Below are positions 1 through 6,193 of a stretch of DNA of 7,007 nt, one piece after another (the first letter of the stretch is position 1; each line of letters opens with the position of its first letter). Under the pieces are notes generated by a model. The model was given only the letters and a program-made list of their open reading frames with translations, made no database searches and was not told the origin of the DNA. A program made the position numbers and the translations under genes. This DNA comes from Pseudomonadota bacterium (lineage in GTDB: Bacteria; Pseudomonadota; Gammaproteobacteria; Burkholderiales; Methylophilaceae), in NCBI GenBank assembly GCA_029549705.1, contig JAKPIR010000104.1:1-7007 (forward strand), read 5' to 3'.

Positions 1-1485
1 ATGTGCGACGGCATCACGCAGGGCGAGCCTGGCATGGAGCTGTCACTGTTCAGCCGGGACACGATTGCGATGAGTACCGCAATTGCGCTCTCCCACGATG
101 TGTTTGATGCGGCGCTGCTCTTAGGCATATGCGATAAAATCGTACCTGGTCTTTTGATTGGTGCCTTAAAGTTTGGTCACTTACCTTGTGTGTTTGTCCC
201 TGCCGGACCAATGAGCACAGGCATCGATAACACCACAAAATCCAAAGTGCGTGAAAAGTATGCCCAAGGGCTGGTCGGGCGTGAAGAATTATTGGCTTCA
301 GAGTCCGCGGCTTATCATGGCGCAGGCACTTGTACCTTTTACGGCACAGCCAATAGCAACCAGATGCTGATGGAGGCCATGGGCCTCCATGTGCCAGGCG
401 CTGCGTTTGTGCATCCGCATGACGACCTGAGGGAATTGCTGACCCGAGAAGCGGTGAAAATGGTGCTAAAGAACACACAAAAGGAACATTTCACACCCAT
501 TGGTAAGCTGGTGGACGAGCATGTGATTGTGAATGCAATGGTGGCATTGCTGGCTACCGGTGGTTCAACCAACCATCTTATCCATTGGGTGGCGATTGCA
601 CGTGCGGCGGGTATCATTATTGACTGGACAGACTTCTATCACCTTGCCAAAACCACCCCGTTATTGGCGAGCGTGTATCCAAACGGCAAGGCAGACGTGA
701 ACGAGTTTCAGACGGCAGGTGGGCCGGCGTTTGTCATTCGTGAACTGATTGACGCAGGCTATATGTACCCGGAGGTGTTCACCGTAGCTTATGGTGGTTT
801 GCGCGACTACGGTAAATTGCCAGTGAAAGAAGAGGGCAAACTGGTATGGAAAAACCTGCCGAAAGAAAGCAGCGATGAAACCATCGTGCGGACTGCGGCA
901 TTCCCATTCAGTGAGTCAGGCGGTTTGCGCCTGCTGAAAGGCAATCTGGGCCGTAGCGTGATTAAGATTTCAGCAGTGCCTGAAGACCGTCATATTATCG
1001 AAGCGCCAGCGATTGTGTTTGATGCGCAGGAAGAATTGTTGGCAGCATTCGATCGTGGCGAGTTGGAGCGCGACTTTGTCGCAGTGGTGCGTTTTCAGGG
1101 GCCAAAGGCCAATGGTATGCCCGAGCTGCATAAACTGACGCCGCCTTTAGCCGTGTTGCAAAATAAAGGATTTATGGTGGCTATTGTGACCGATGGCCGT
1201 ATGAGCGGCGCATCGGGCAAGATTCCTGCAGCGATTCACTTAACGCCAGAAGCTTCTGCGGGTGGTCCGTTAGCCAAGGTGCGTACAGGGGACATTATTC
1301 GTTTAAATGCAACGGTAGGCATGGTTAACGTGCTGGTGGACGAAGATGTATGGGCAGAGCGGGAAGTTGAAGAACTTTCAGATATTAAACGTCATAACAA
1401 TTCGCATGGCTTCGGTCGGGAGTTGTTTGGTGGGATGAGAAGGAATGTACTGTCGGCCGAAGAGGGCGCAGTTACTTGGCTCTAA
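1..1485 (+). CDS. edd: 6-phosphogluconate dehydratase (Entner-Doudoroff), 5'-truncated by window edge
   Basis: Dehydrates 6-phosphogluconate to 2-keto-3-deoxy-6-phosphogluconate (KDPG), the first committed Entner-Doudoroff step, in the cytoplasm. It belongs to the IlvD/Edd family of [4Fe-4S] dehydratases. The 494 visible codons match the family from the MCDG(I)TQG motif to the C-terminus. In E. coli Edd this motif lies near residue 111, so about 110 N-terminal residues are missing and the ATG at position 1 is an internal Met, not the start. Visible landmarks, numbered from position 1: cluster cysteines C44 in GICDKIVPG and C111 in GTCTFYGTAN; LATGGSTNH at 185-192; QGPKANGMPELHK at 366-378; and the family signature TDGRMSGASGK at 397-407. 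The last ~90 residues form the C-terminal swivel-type domain. The frame is open throughout with no sign of decay. eda follows 53 bp downstream on the same strand, so the two are probably cotranscribed and act consecutively. Among IlvD paralogues, the spacing and the MCDGITQG/GTCTFYGTAN sequences fit Edd rather than dihydroxy-acid dehydratase. Confidence 0.96.
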   Translation: MCDGITQGEPGMELSLFSRDTIAMSTAIALSHDVFDAALLLGICDKIVPGLLIGALKFGHLPCVFVPAGPMSTGIDNTTKSKVREKYAQGLVGREELLASESAAYHGAGTCTFYGTANSNQMLMEAMGLHVPGAAFVHPHDDLRELLTREAVKMVLKNTQKEHFTPIGKLVDEHVIVNAMVALLATGGSTNHLIHWVAIARAAGIIIDWTDFYHLAKTTPLLASVYPNGKADVNEFQTAGGPAFVIRELIDAGYMYPEVFTVAYGGLRDYGKLPVKEEGKLVWKNLPKESSDETIVRTAAFPFSESGGLRLLKGNLGRSVIKISAVPEDRHIIEAPAIVFDAQEELLAAFDRGELERDFVAVVRFQGPKANGMPELHKLTPPLAVLQNKGFMVAIVTDGRMSGASGKIPAAIHLTPEASAGGPLAKVRTGDIIRLNATVGMVNVLVDEDVWAEREVEELSDIKRHNNSHGFGRELFGGMRRNVLSAEEGAVTWL

Positions 1486-1487
1486 CC

Positions 1488-1506
1488 ATCTTGCCTTAGT
1501 CAAGAT
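1488..1506. repeat. Short perfect inverted repeat in the edd-eda gap
   Basis: ATCTTG (1488-1493) and CAAGAT (1501-1506) are exact reverse complements separated by a 7-nt loop, starting 3 nt after the edd stop codon. In RNA this would be a small 6-bp stem. It is not followed by a T tract, so it is not a convincing terminator. It could be an RNA processing or stabilising element between two cistrons, or a chance repeat. The repeat is seen directly; the function is unknown. Confidence 0.4.
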
Positions 1507-1510
1507 AAAT

Positions 1511-1536
1511 TATAATCAATATATTATTAGAGAGAA
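1511..1536 (+). promoter_or_regulatory. Consensus-like -10 box and ribosome binding site before eda
   Basis: TATAAT at 1511-1516 is a perfect sigma70 -10 hexamer, 22 nt before the eda ATG. The best -35-like sequence is TTGCCT at 1491-1496, but its 14-bp spacing is too short for a good promoter. A purine-rich AGAGAGAA at 1529-1536 sits directly before the ATG at 1539 and is the likely, non-canonical ribosome binding site. A weak internal eda promoter is possible; read-through from edd is the simpler reading. Confidence 0.35.
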
Positions 1537-1538
1537 AT

Positions 1539-2165
1539 ATGAGTACATTAGATTTAGCCAATTATGGCCCGGTAATTCCAGTTATCGTTATTAATAAAGT
1601 AGAAGATGCAGTGCCGATGGCAGAAGCTTTACTTGAAGGCGGCATCAAAGTGCTTGAGGTGACATTGCGTTCATCATGCGCTTTGCAGGCCATGGAGCAG
1701 ATCGCGAAACATGTGCCGGATGCGATTATGGGTTCAGGCACCGTGCGCAATTTAAAAGACGCACAGGCATCAAAAGACGTAGGCTGTAAATTTGCCGTGA
1801 GTCCAGGATACACCAGTGAGCTCGGTCTATTTGCACGTAAAATCGGCCTGCCGCTACTGCCAGGGGTTTCGACTGGTTCTGAGATTATGACCGCCAATGC
1901 TGATGATTACTATTTCTTAAAACTCTTCCCAGCAGTAGCTGTGGGAGGTATTAACTTGTTAAAAGGCTTTGCAGGGCCGTTTGGCGATGTAAAATTTTGC
2001 CCAACCGGTGGTGTAACAGTAGAAAGTGCCCCACAATTTTTAGCCTTGCCGAACGTGGTGGTTTGCGGCGGCACTTGGCTCACGCCTGCCGATGTGGTAG
2101 CAAGGAAAGACTGGGCCTATATTACCAAATTGGCCAAAGAGGCGAGCGCCATTAAGCCAGCATAG
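1539..2165 (+). CDS. eda: KDPG aldolase (2-dehydro-3-deoxy-phosphogluconate aldolase)
   Basis: Class I aldolase that splits KDPG into pyruvate and glyceraldehyde-3-phosphate, completing the Entner-Doudoroff route begun by Edd just upstream. The 208 residues match the usual family length (about 205-215) and form one (beta/alpha)8 barrel. Visible landmarks: GPVIPVIV at 10-17; the catalytic Glu in VLEVTLR (E40) with R44; GSGT at 65-68; SPG at 88-90; the Schiff-base lysine K128 in FLKLFPA (equivalent to K133 of E. coli Eda); and the phosphate-binding CPTGGV at 154-159, with GGTWL at 177-181. After FPA, where the E. coli enzyme has Glu (FPAEANGG), this protein has Val (FPAVAVGG); the catalytic residues are otherwise intact. 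The ATG at 1539 is supported by the purine-rich site before it and by family N-terminal length. The gene ends at a TAG followed by an intrinsic terminator, so it is probably the last gene of the edd transcript. Confidence 0.97.
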   Translation: MSTLDLANYGPVIPVIVINKVEDAVPMAEALLEGGIKVLEVTLRSSCALQAMEQIAKHVPDAIMGSGTVRNLKDAQASKDVGCKFAVSPGYTSELGLFARKIGLPLLPGVSTGSEIMTANADDYYFLKLFPAVAVGGINLLKGFAGPFGDVKFCPTGGVTVESAPQFLALPNVVVCGGTWLTPADVVARKDWAYITKLAKEASAIKPA

Positions 2166-2185
2166 GTGTTTGGGCAGGTATAATG

Positions 2186-2224
2186 AAGGCTTTGCCACCG
2201 CTTGATGACAAAGCTTTTTTATTT
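2186..2224 (+). terminator. Rho-independent terminator after eda
   Basis: The arms AAGGCTTTG (2186-2194) and CAAAGCTTT (2209-2217) form a 9-bp stem (one G-U pair) with a 14-nt loop. The right arm runs into T6 (2215-2220), then ATTT. It begins 20 nt after the eda stop. In the minus direction the hairpin is not followed by a clear T run, so it should act mainly on the edd-eda transcript and less on the converging pgi transcript. Confidence 0.82.
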
Positions 2225-2256
2225 GGGAAAAGCGTTCAGAAAGTAAAGTTTGCGGA

Positions 2257-2284
2257 TTAAGATAAATTAACTAAGTTATCTTAA
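2257..2284. repeat. AT-rich 9-bp inverted repeat overlapping the pgi stop codon
   Basis: TTAAGATAA (2257-2265) and TTATCTTAA (2276-2284) are perfect reverse complements with a 10-nt loop. The right arm contains the pgi stop codon (TTA at 2276-2278 on this strand). The stem is AT-rich and no T tract follows in either direction, so it is at most a weak terminator or mRNA 3'-end structure for pgi. Its function is inferred only from position. Confidence 0.45.
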
Positions 2285-3928
2285 CTGTTTGGTATGATTT
2301 ATCAAGCCGTTGGTTGAGCTATCGTAGTTGCTTACAACCTCATCATTGGTGAGCTGTGGCAAGATTTGTTGCGCGATTTGCTTGCCATATTCTACACCCC
2401 ATTGGTCGAAGCTGTTGATATCCCAAATGATGCCTTGCACAAATATTTTGTGTTCATACAATGCAATCAGTTTACCTAATGTATTCGGTGTAAGTTTATC
2501 GAACAGAATAGACGTGGTAGGACGGTTGCCTTCAAATACCTTGTGTGGCAGTAGTTTTTCGAGCGCTTCTATAGACATGCCTTGTTGTTCAAGCTCTGCA
2601 CGGGCTTGTTCCTTAGTTTTTCCTAGCATGAGAGCTTGCGTTTGCGCCAAAAAATTGGCTAGTAAAATTTTATGATGCGCGTAGCCATGCTTGCCAATCG
2701 CGTAGTGGCTGTGCACAGGAATTAAGAAATCTGCAGGAACGATTTGTGTGCCCTGATGAATCAATTGGTAAAATGCATGCTGGCCATTGGTCCCGGCTTC
2801 GCCCCAAATCACCGGCCCGGTTTTGTATTGAATACGTTTACCGTCACGGCATATAAACTTGCCATTGCTTTCCATATCTGCCTGCTGCATGTAGGCAGGG
2901 AAGCGTGCCATTCCTTGATCGTAGGGCAGTATTGCATTAGTATCCACATGGAAAAAGTTGTTATACCAGATGCCGATTAGCGCCATAATCACCGGTATGT
3001 TCTTCTCGAGTGGCGCAGTTTTGAAGTGGATGTCCATTTCATGCGCGCCAGTGAGCAACGCCTCAAAGTTATCCATGCCTATGTATAAGGCAATGGATAA
3101 GCCAATGGCGGACCACAATGAATAACGACCGCCAACCCAATCCCAAAAAGCGAACATATTTGCGAGATCGATACCAAACTCTTGCACAGCCTTGGAATTG
3201 GTAGAAAGGGCTACAAAATGCTTAGCAATGTGGGATTCATCTTTGGCTGCCTTTAAAAACCAGTTGCGTGCAGAATGTGCATTGGTCATGGTTTCTTGTG
3301 TAGTGAAAGTTTTGGAGGCCACAATAAACAGCGTGGTTTCAGGCGTGCATTTTTCTAATGCACGCATTAAATGTGCACCATCAATGTTAGATACAAAATG
3401 AATGTTCAAATCGGGGTTGGCATAAGGTTTAAGCGCGTCGCATACCATCACAGGGCCTAAATCTGAGCCGCCAATGCCGATATTCACAATATCCGTAATA
3501 CGTTTGCCCGTAAAGCCTTTCCAATCGCCCTTACGCACTTTGTTTGCAAACGTGCGCATTTGCGCCAGTACCGCGTTAATGTCGGGCATCACATCTTTGC
3601 CGTCCACCAGCACAGGCGTGTTGCTGCGGTTGCGTAGAGCGGTGTGCAACACAGCGCGGTTTTCGGTAATGTTGATTTTCTCGCCTGAAAACATTTTATC
3701 GCGCCAGTTTTCAATGTCAGCTTCGCGCGCCACTTGCATCAGAAAAGGCAAAGTTTCATCGGTGATACGATGTTTTGAAAAATCAAACAAAATGTCATCT
3801 AAATGAAAGCTATATTTTTCGAATCGCTTAGGATCGTTTGCGAATAAATCGCGCATATGCAATTTGACGACAGATTGTTGATGCTGACAAAGTGTTTGCC
3901 AGACGGGTAGTGTAGTGAGGGCGGCCAT
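2276..3928 (-). CDS. pgi: Glucose-6-phosphate isomerase
   Basis: Cytoplasmic interconversion of glucose-6-phosphate and fructose-6-phosphate. The 550 residues match E. coli Pgi (549) in length and align along the whole protein, so it is complete. Visible landmarks: SGEKIN and NRAVLH at 81-95; the sugar-phosphate-binding GIGGSDLGP at 151-159 and SKTFTTQET at 205-213; the first PGI signature at DWVGGRYSLWSA (263-274, R268); catalytic E353 in DMESNGK; H384 in GTNGQHAF; and the second signature FDQWGVEYGKQ with catalytic K516. The tail SSTNGLIN at 537-544 is also typical. The ATG at 3926-3928 is supported by alignment of W10 with the N-terminal Trp of the family. The ribosome binding site is weak (AAAGAACG, about 10 nt upstream of the ATG). 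The gene converges on eda with a 110-bp gap. In a RuMP methylotroph it would link fructose-6-P from formaldehyde fixation to glucose-6-P and hence to Edd/Eda. A decayed glgB end lies about 70 bp upstream on the same strand. Confidence 0.98.
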   Translation of the reverse strand: MAALTTLPVWQTLCQHQQSVVKLHMRDLFANDPKRFEKYSFHLDDILFDFSKHRITDETLPFLMQVAREADIENWRDKMFSGEKINITENRAVLHTALRNRSNTPVLVDGKDVMPDINAVLAQMRTFANKVRKGDWKGFTGKRITDIVNIGIGGSDLGPVMVCDALKPYANPDLNIHFVSNIDGAHLMRALEKCTPETTLFIVASKTFTTQETMTNAHSARNWFLKAAKDESHIAKHFVALSTNSKAVQEFGIDLANMFAFWDWVGGRYSLWSAIGLSIALYIGMDNFEALLTGAHEMDIHFKTAPLEKNIPVIMALIGIWYNNFFHVDTNAILPYDQGMARFPAYMQQADMESNGKFICRDGKRIQYKTGPVIWGEAGTNGQHAFYQLIHQGTQIVPADFLIPVHSHYAIGKHGYAHHKILLANFLAQTQALMLGKTKEQARAELEQQGMSIEALEKLLPHKVFEGNRPTTSILFDKLTPNTLGKLIALYEHKIFVQGIIWDINSFDQWGVEYGKQIAQQILPQLTNDEVVSNYDSSTNGLINHTKQLR

Positions 3929-3954
3929 TTGAATATTCGTTCTTTAATTAAGTT

Positions 3955-3985
3955 ATTTTATAAATTGTAAAACATCCTAGATTAA
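3955..3985 (-). promoter_or_regulatory. Possible pgi promoter
   Basis: Read on the minus strand, TATAAAAT (3962-3955) lies about 26 nt before the pgi ATG and resembles a sigma70 -10 box. No good -35 hexamer is found at 16-18 bp; a TTTAAT-like sequence is the best available. The stretch is AT-rich, so chance matches are likely. Some promoter must exist here because the upstream gene (glgB) is decayed and unlikely to drive pgi. Confidence 0.3.
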
Positions 3986-3998
3986 ACAGTAAAAGCGT

Positions 3999-4301
3999 CT
4001 AAGCTAGCTTTAAAACCAAGCCTGCTAACGGCGGTAGCGTAATTACAAGCGATTGACTGCGATTCATTCAAGTGACATCTTCAGTGTGTAATCCAGAGCC
4101 GTTGCCTTGGTTATTGCCACCCTAGCAAGCAGCGTCACTATTAAAAATCTCGTTATAACTGCCCGCTTGCGGTACGCCTATGCGATAACCTTTGCGTAAC
4201 ACAGGCGTTAACTAAAACACATCCTACCCTAAAGAGACTGAGATAGAAAGGCTGGATGAGTTATCCAAGCATTCTATGTTAAAGAATTTGCTTTAGAACG
4301 C
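3999..4301 (-). pseudogene. glgB: 3' remnant of 1,4-alpha-glucan branching enzyme
   Basis: Read on the minus strand from about 4301 down to a TAG at 3999-4001, the sequence encodes a recognisable GlgB C-terminus: ECLDNSSSLS, then LTPVLRKGYRIGVPQAG, YNEIFNSDA, GGNNQGNG, and the terminal SLVITLPPLAGLVL. These match the GlgB C-terminal beta domain (family pattern FTPVPR..YR.G.P..G...E.LN.D...YGGSN.GNG...SL..TLPPLA...L) in order and mostly in a single frame. Five in-frame stops interrupt it: 4293-4295 (TAA), 4224-4226, 4212-4214 and 4122-4124 (TAG), and 4068-4070 (TGA). The TAG at 4122-4124 replaces the aromatic residue before GG(S/N)N. Only about 100 of the usual ~630-730 residues remain, and the catalytic barrel is absent. 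The fragment cannot make branching enzyme. It lies upstream of pgi on the same strand, and glgP is also on the minus strand further right, so an ancestral glycogen cluster is plausible. The identification rests on motif recognition by eye, and I am fairly sure of it. Confidence 0.85.
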
Positions 4302-4501
4302 TAGATCCGATTACAATAATTCTGATCAGTAGTTTTTTGGATTATGATATTTTGAATTCCTATGAAACGATTTCAATACTAAACCAGTATCAAAATAAGA
4401 TTATAATTTTAGTTTTAAACAATTAGATATCATATTTATAAGCAGGAGCCTATGCACGAATAGCTTCATGTTGTACTCTAGATTTAAATAGGGGGAAACA
4501 A
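4302..4501. other. AT-rich stretch without a recognisable gene
   Basis: This sequence between the glgB and transposase remnants is markedly richer in A and T than the flanking genes and has stops in all frames. The only gene-like signal is AGGAG (4444-4448) 3 nt before an ATG at 4452, but that frame stops after three codons (ATG CAC GAA TAG). It could be the dead start of the adjacent transposase. I saw no clear terminal inverted repeat or target duplication. Confidence 0.5.
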
Positions 4502-4831
4502 TTATTGTGTTTGGAAGCGAGGAATGTCAAGCAAGTTAATTTTGCTGACGCGTTATTAATAGAACATGTTGCGAATACTGTGTTTGATGAAATGCTGAGA
4601 TAAATGGACTGGGATTTGATTGAATTAGCATAGTCTATAAAGCGCAGTAGCATAAATGAGAAAGTGTGTATCCTCCGCAGATGTTGTTTAGCGTTACTAT
4701 TGCAAGGCTGGTGCAACCTTAAGTGCCCCCGCAATGTAACAACAACTGACAAATGATTTGTTATTCCGTCACTTCGCTGGGACTTGATAAGATTAAACTG
4801 TTTTGTAGATACCCCAGTAATGAAGGTGCAA
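4502..4831 (+). mobile_element. Degenerate IS5-family-like transposase, N-terminal remnant
   Basis: No intact frame exists, but translating 4502-4720, then 4722-4780 (shifted by one base), then 4781-4831 (back in the first frame) gives a series matching the N-terminal domain of IS5-type transposases: KQVNFADALL; FDEMLR-stop-MDWDLIELA; ILRRCCLALLLQGWCNL; SAPAM-stop-QQLTNDLLFRHFAG; LIRLNCFVDTPVMKVQ. The family pattern is (K)Q.(S/T)FADAE.., F..EM...(V/I)PW..L, ML R...LQ.WY.LSDPAMEEAL....(F/L)RRF.G, then (I/V)PD.(S/T)T...F(R). Order and spacing agree. At least three stops and two frame changes show it is long dead, and the DDE catalytic part is missing. A further weak stretch in the first frame, at 4910-4972 (GKHVNHRHK-stop-MIERKH), loosely resembles the family's later (N)H.N.D.KHK(L/M)IR segment, which would require an internal deletion; I hold that part lightly. 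The open frame on the opposite strand (4752-4450) is antisense to this remnant and resembles nothing. Confidence 0.6.
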
Positions 4832-4981
4832 TGAATCAGCCTCGCTGTGGTGCAAATAGCGATATCATGCAGGATTAAATTTGGCTACAATGTTTAGCTC
4901 AGCATTGAAGGCAAACATGTAAATCACCGTCATAAGTAGATGATTGAAAGAAAACATTACAGAAAAGAAGCGTGAAATGTT

Positions 4982-5028
4982 TAACTTGAATATGTCATTT
5001 TTTAAAAAATGCACCAATGGTCAAGTTA
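4982..5028. repeat. Nested palindrome upstream of rpe
   Basis: An outer inverted repeat, TAACTTGA (4982-4989) with TCAAGTTA (5021-5028), encloses a loopless 16-bp palindrome CATTTTTTAAAAAATG (4996-5011). The structure ends about 58 bp before the rpe ATG. It may be a DNA-binding site, a cruciform-prone element, or a bidirectional T-tract terminator separating the decayed region from rpe. The repeats are seen directly; the role is not known. Confidence 0.5.
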
Positions 5029-5080
5029 CAAATTGAGGCCGTTTGTGCTAAATTTCCTTTAAACCATTTAATTAACGGAC
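5025..5080 (+). promoter_or_regulatory. Possible rpe promoter and ribosome binding site
   Basis: GTTACA (5025-5030) and TAAATT (5049-5054), 18 bp apart, each match the sigma70 -35/-10 consensus at four of six positions. The -35-like box overlaps the right arm of the nested palindrome, which would allow regulation if a protein binds there. CGGAC at 5076-5080 provides a short Shine-Dalgarno-like GGA 6 nt before the ATG at 5087. These are weak matches in AT-rich DNA. Confidence 0.3.
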
Positions 5081-5086
5081 ACTGCC

Positions 5087-5794
5087 ATGAGTAAAACCTA
5101 TAGAATCGCCCCCAGTATTTTATCTGCCAACTTTGCCAAGCTTGGACAAGAGATTGACGACGTGATTACGTCTGGCACAGATCTTGTGCACTTTGACGTG
5201 ATGGATAACCATTATGTGCCGAACCTAACTATTGGACCTTTAGTATGCGAAGCCATCAAAGAAACTGCGAAGCGCGTGGGCGGCATCATCGATGTGCATT
5301 TGATGGTAAAACCAGTTGATCGCATTATTCCTGATTTTGCCAAAGCAGGCGCCAATATCATTACCTTTCACCCAGAAGCTTCTGAACATATTGACCGCAG
5401 CCTTGCAATGGTGAGAGATTTGGGTTGCAAATCTGGCCTAGTGTTTAATCCGGCAACATCGCTAAGCTACTTAGATCACGTGATGGATAAAGTAGATATG
5501 GTGTTATTAATGTCTGTGAACCCTGGTTTTGGCGGCCAGAAGTTTATTTCAGAAACCTTGAATAAATTGCGATTGGCACGCGCCAAAATTGATGCTTACA
5601 CAAAGGCGACTGGGCGTGAGATTTGGCTGGAAGTGGATGGTGGCGTGAATGTGCAAAATATTGCGGAAATTGCCAAAGCGGGTGCAGATACTTTCGTGGC
5701 AGGTAATGCAATATTCACACAAGGTAAAGATACGGATAAAAATCGCTACAATACAATTGTGAGCGAATTGCGTGCTTCACTAGCTAGCGTTTAA
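5087..5794 (+). CDS. rpe: Ribulose-phosphate 3-epimerase
   Basis: Cytoplasmic, metal-dependent interconversion of D-ribulose-5-phosphate and D-xylulose-5-phosphate in the pentose phosphate pathway; in RuMP methylotrophs the same step regenerates the formaldehyde acceptor. The 235 residues are slightly longer than the usual ~220-230 and the protein is complete, one (beta/alpha)8 barrel. Visible landmarks: APSILSANFAKLG at 8-20 (S10); HFDVMDN at 35-41 with metal ligand H35 and catalytic D37; the second family signature DVHLMV at 69-74 with metal ligand H71; the phosphate loop MSVNPGFGGQKF at 142-153; EVDGGV at 182-187 with metal ligand and catalytic D184; and VAGNAIF at 204-210. The ATG at 5087 places the N-terminus as in the family (Met a few residues before the IAPSILSA strand). 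The gene stands alone: a decayed region lies upstream and a ppa pseudogene 72 bp downstream, not gph/trpE as in many beta-proteobacteria. No convincing terminator follows. Confidence 0.97.
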   Translation: MSKTYRIAPSILSANFAKLGQEIDDVITSGTDLVHFDVMDNHYVPNLTIGPLVCEAIKETAKRVGGIIDVHLMVKPVDRIIPDFAKAGANIITFHPEASEHIDRSLAMVRDLGCKSGLVFNPATSLSYLDHVMDKVDMVLLMSVNPGFGGQKFISETLNKLRLARAKIDAYTKATGREIWLEVDGGVNVQNIAEIAKAGADTFVAGNAIFTQGKDTDKNRYNTIVSELRASLASV

Positions 5795-5866
5795 TTAATA
5801 TCATAACTTCGCCACAACGCGTCGTTTTTACAAGCGTATTTTTTGGCGATTTTGAGGATATTTTGT

Positions 5867-6190
5867 ATGCATAAATGTCAAGGAATGATCAATATTGTTA
5901 AACCAAGTGCCACTGGTTAAAGTTACCCCGGTGATTTCAATGGCATCATTGAAATCCCAATGCAGGGTTAACTAGTCAAATATGAAGTAGAAAAAAGTGG
6001 CTTGAATACCAGAGATCGTTTTACGGGTACGGTAATGCTATCTCAAACCCATCACATCTAGGTGCCATATACCTTATCAGCTGATGGTGACCCAGTAGAT
6101 GTCTTGCTTTAGCACCCGTCTGTAGATTTCAAGGGTAAGTGGTACCTAGCCATCCATTGAGCATGTTGCTGATGTAAGATGAATCTGGGC
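5867..6190 (+). pseudogene. ppa: Decayed inorganic pyrophosphatase (family I)
   Basis: In the frame beginning at ATG 5867 (with AGGA at 5855-5858 as a plausible ribosome binding site) the translation gives PSATG-stop-SYPGDFNGIIEIPMQG-stop-LVKYEVEKSG, RDRFTGT, VPYTLSADGDPVDVLL. These match soluble family I pyrophosphatase, which hydrolyses PPi to drive biosynthesis: family pattern DFNVIIEIPM....VKYEVDK.SG...VDRF..T...YP.NYGYVPHTL..DGDPVDVLV. In-frame stops lie at 5918-5920, 5969-5971 (TAA), 6059-6061, 6110-6112 (TAG) and 6158-6160 (TGA). After a frame change near 6160, MLLM-stop-DESG matches the family's (G)(V/M)LKMTDE(S/A)G. The metal-binding DGDPVD cluster and KYEV/DRF survive, but the YPCNYGY segment is lost, and about 60 C-terminal residues are missing because similarity ends just before the glgP stop codon. 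It cannot make active enzyme; as PPase is normally essential, another copy probably exists elsewhere. Confidence 0.88.
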
Positions 6191-6193
6191 GTC

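Noticed and set aside
1..3. ATG at position 1 as the edd start
   Set aside because: It is the Met of the internal MCDG(I)TQG motif, about 110 residues into the family's usual length.
50..617. Two open frames on the minus strand (50-478 and 339-617)
   Set aside because: They lie antisense to edd, which has clear family motifs throughout; their translations resemble no protein family and contain no ordered motifs.
2328..3806. Several plus-strand open frames inside pgi
   Set aside because: All are antisense to a complete, well-conserved pgi, and are short and unlike known proteins.
4302..4501. IS terminal inverted repeats or a target site duplication
   Set aside because: I looked for matching ends on both sides of the transposase remnant and saw none; the ends seem deleted or mutated beyond recognition by eye.
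4450..4752. 100-codon minus-strand open frame in the pgi-rpe interval
   Set aside because: The opposite strand shows transposase-like segments in the family order; this frame has no recognisable motifs or good ribosome binding site, so it is most likely an accidental antisense frame.
3929..5086. CRISPR array, tRNA or small RNA gene in the large gene-poor interval
   Set aside because: No regularly spaced direct repeats and no tRNA-like cloverleaf or T-loop sequence was seen; pseudogene remnants account for much of the interval.
5816..5829. Terminator after rpe
   Set aside because: AACG-CGT-CGTT followed by T5 gives only a 4-bp stem; too weak to call.
5867..6190. Stop-codon readthrough or recoding keeping ppa (and glgB) functional
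   Set aside because: Stops of all three types occur at unrelated positions, both genes are truncated and ppa also shifts frame, while neighbouring genes use ordinary stops. Decay explains this better.
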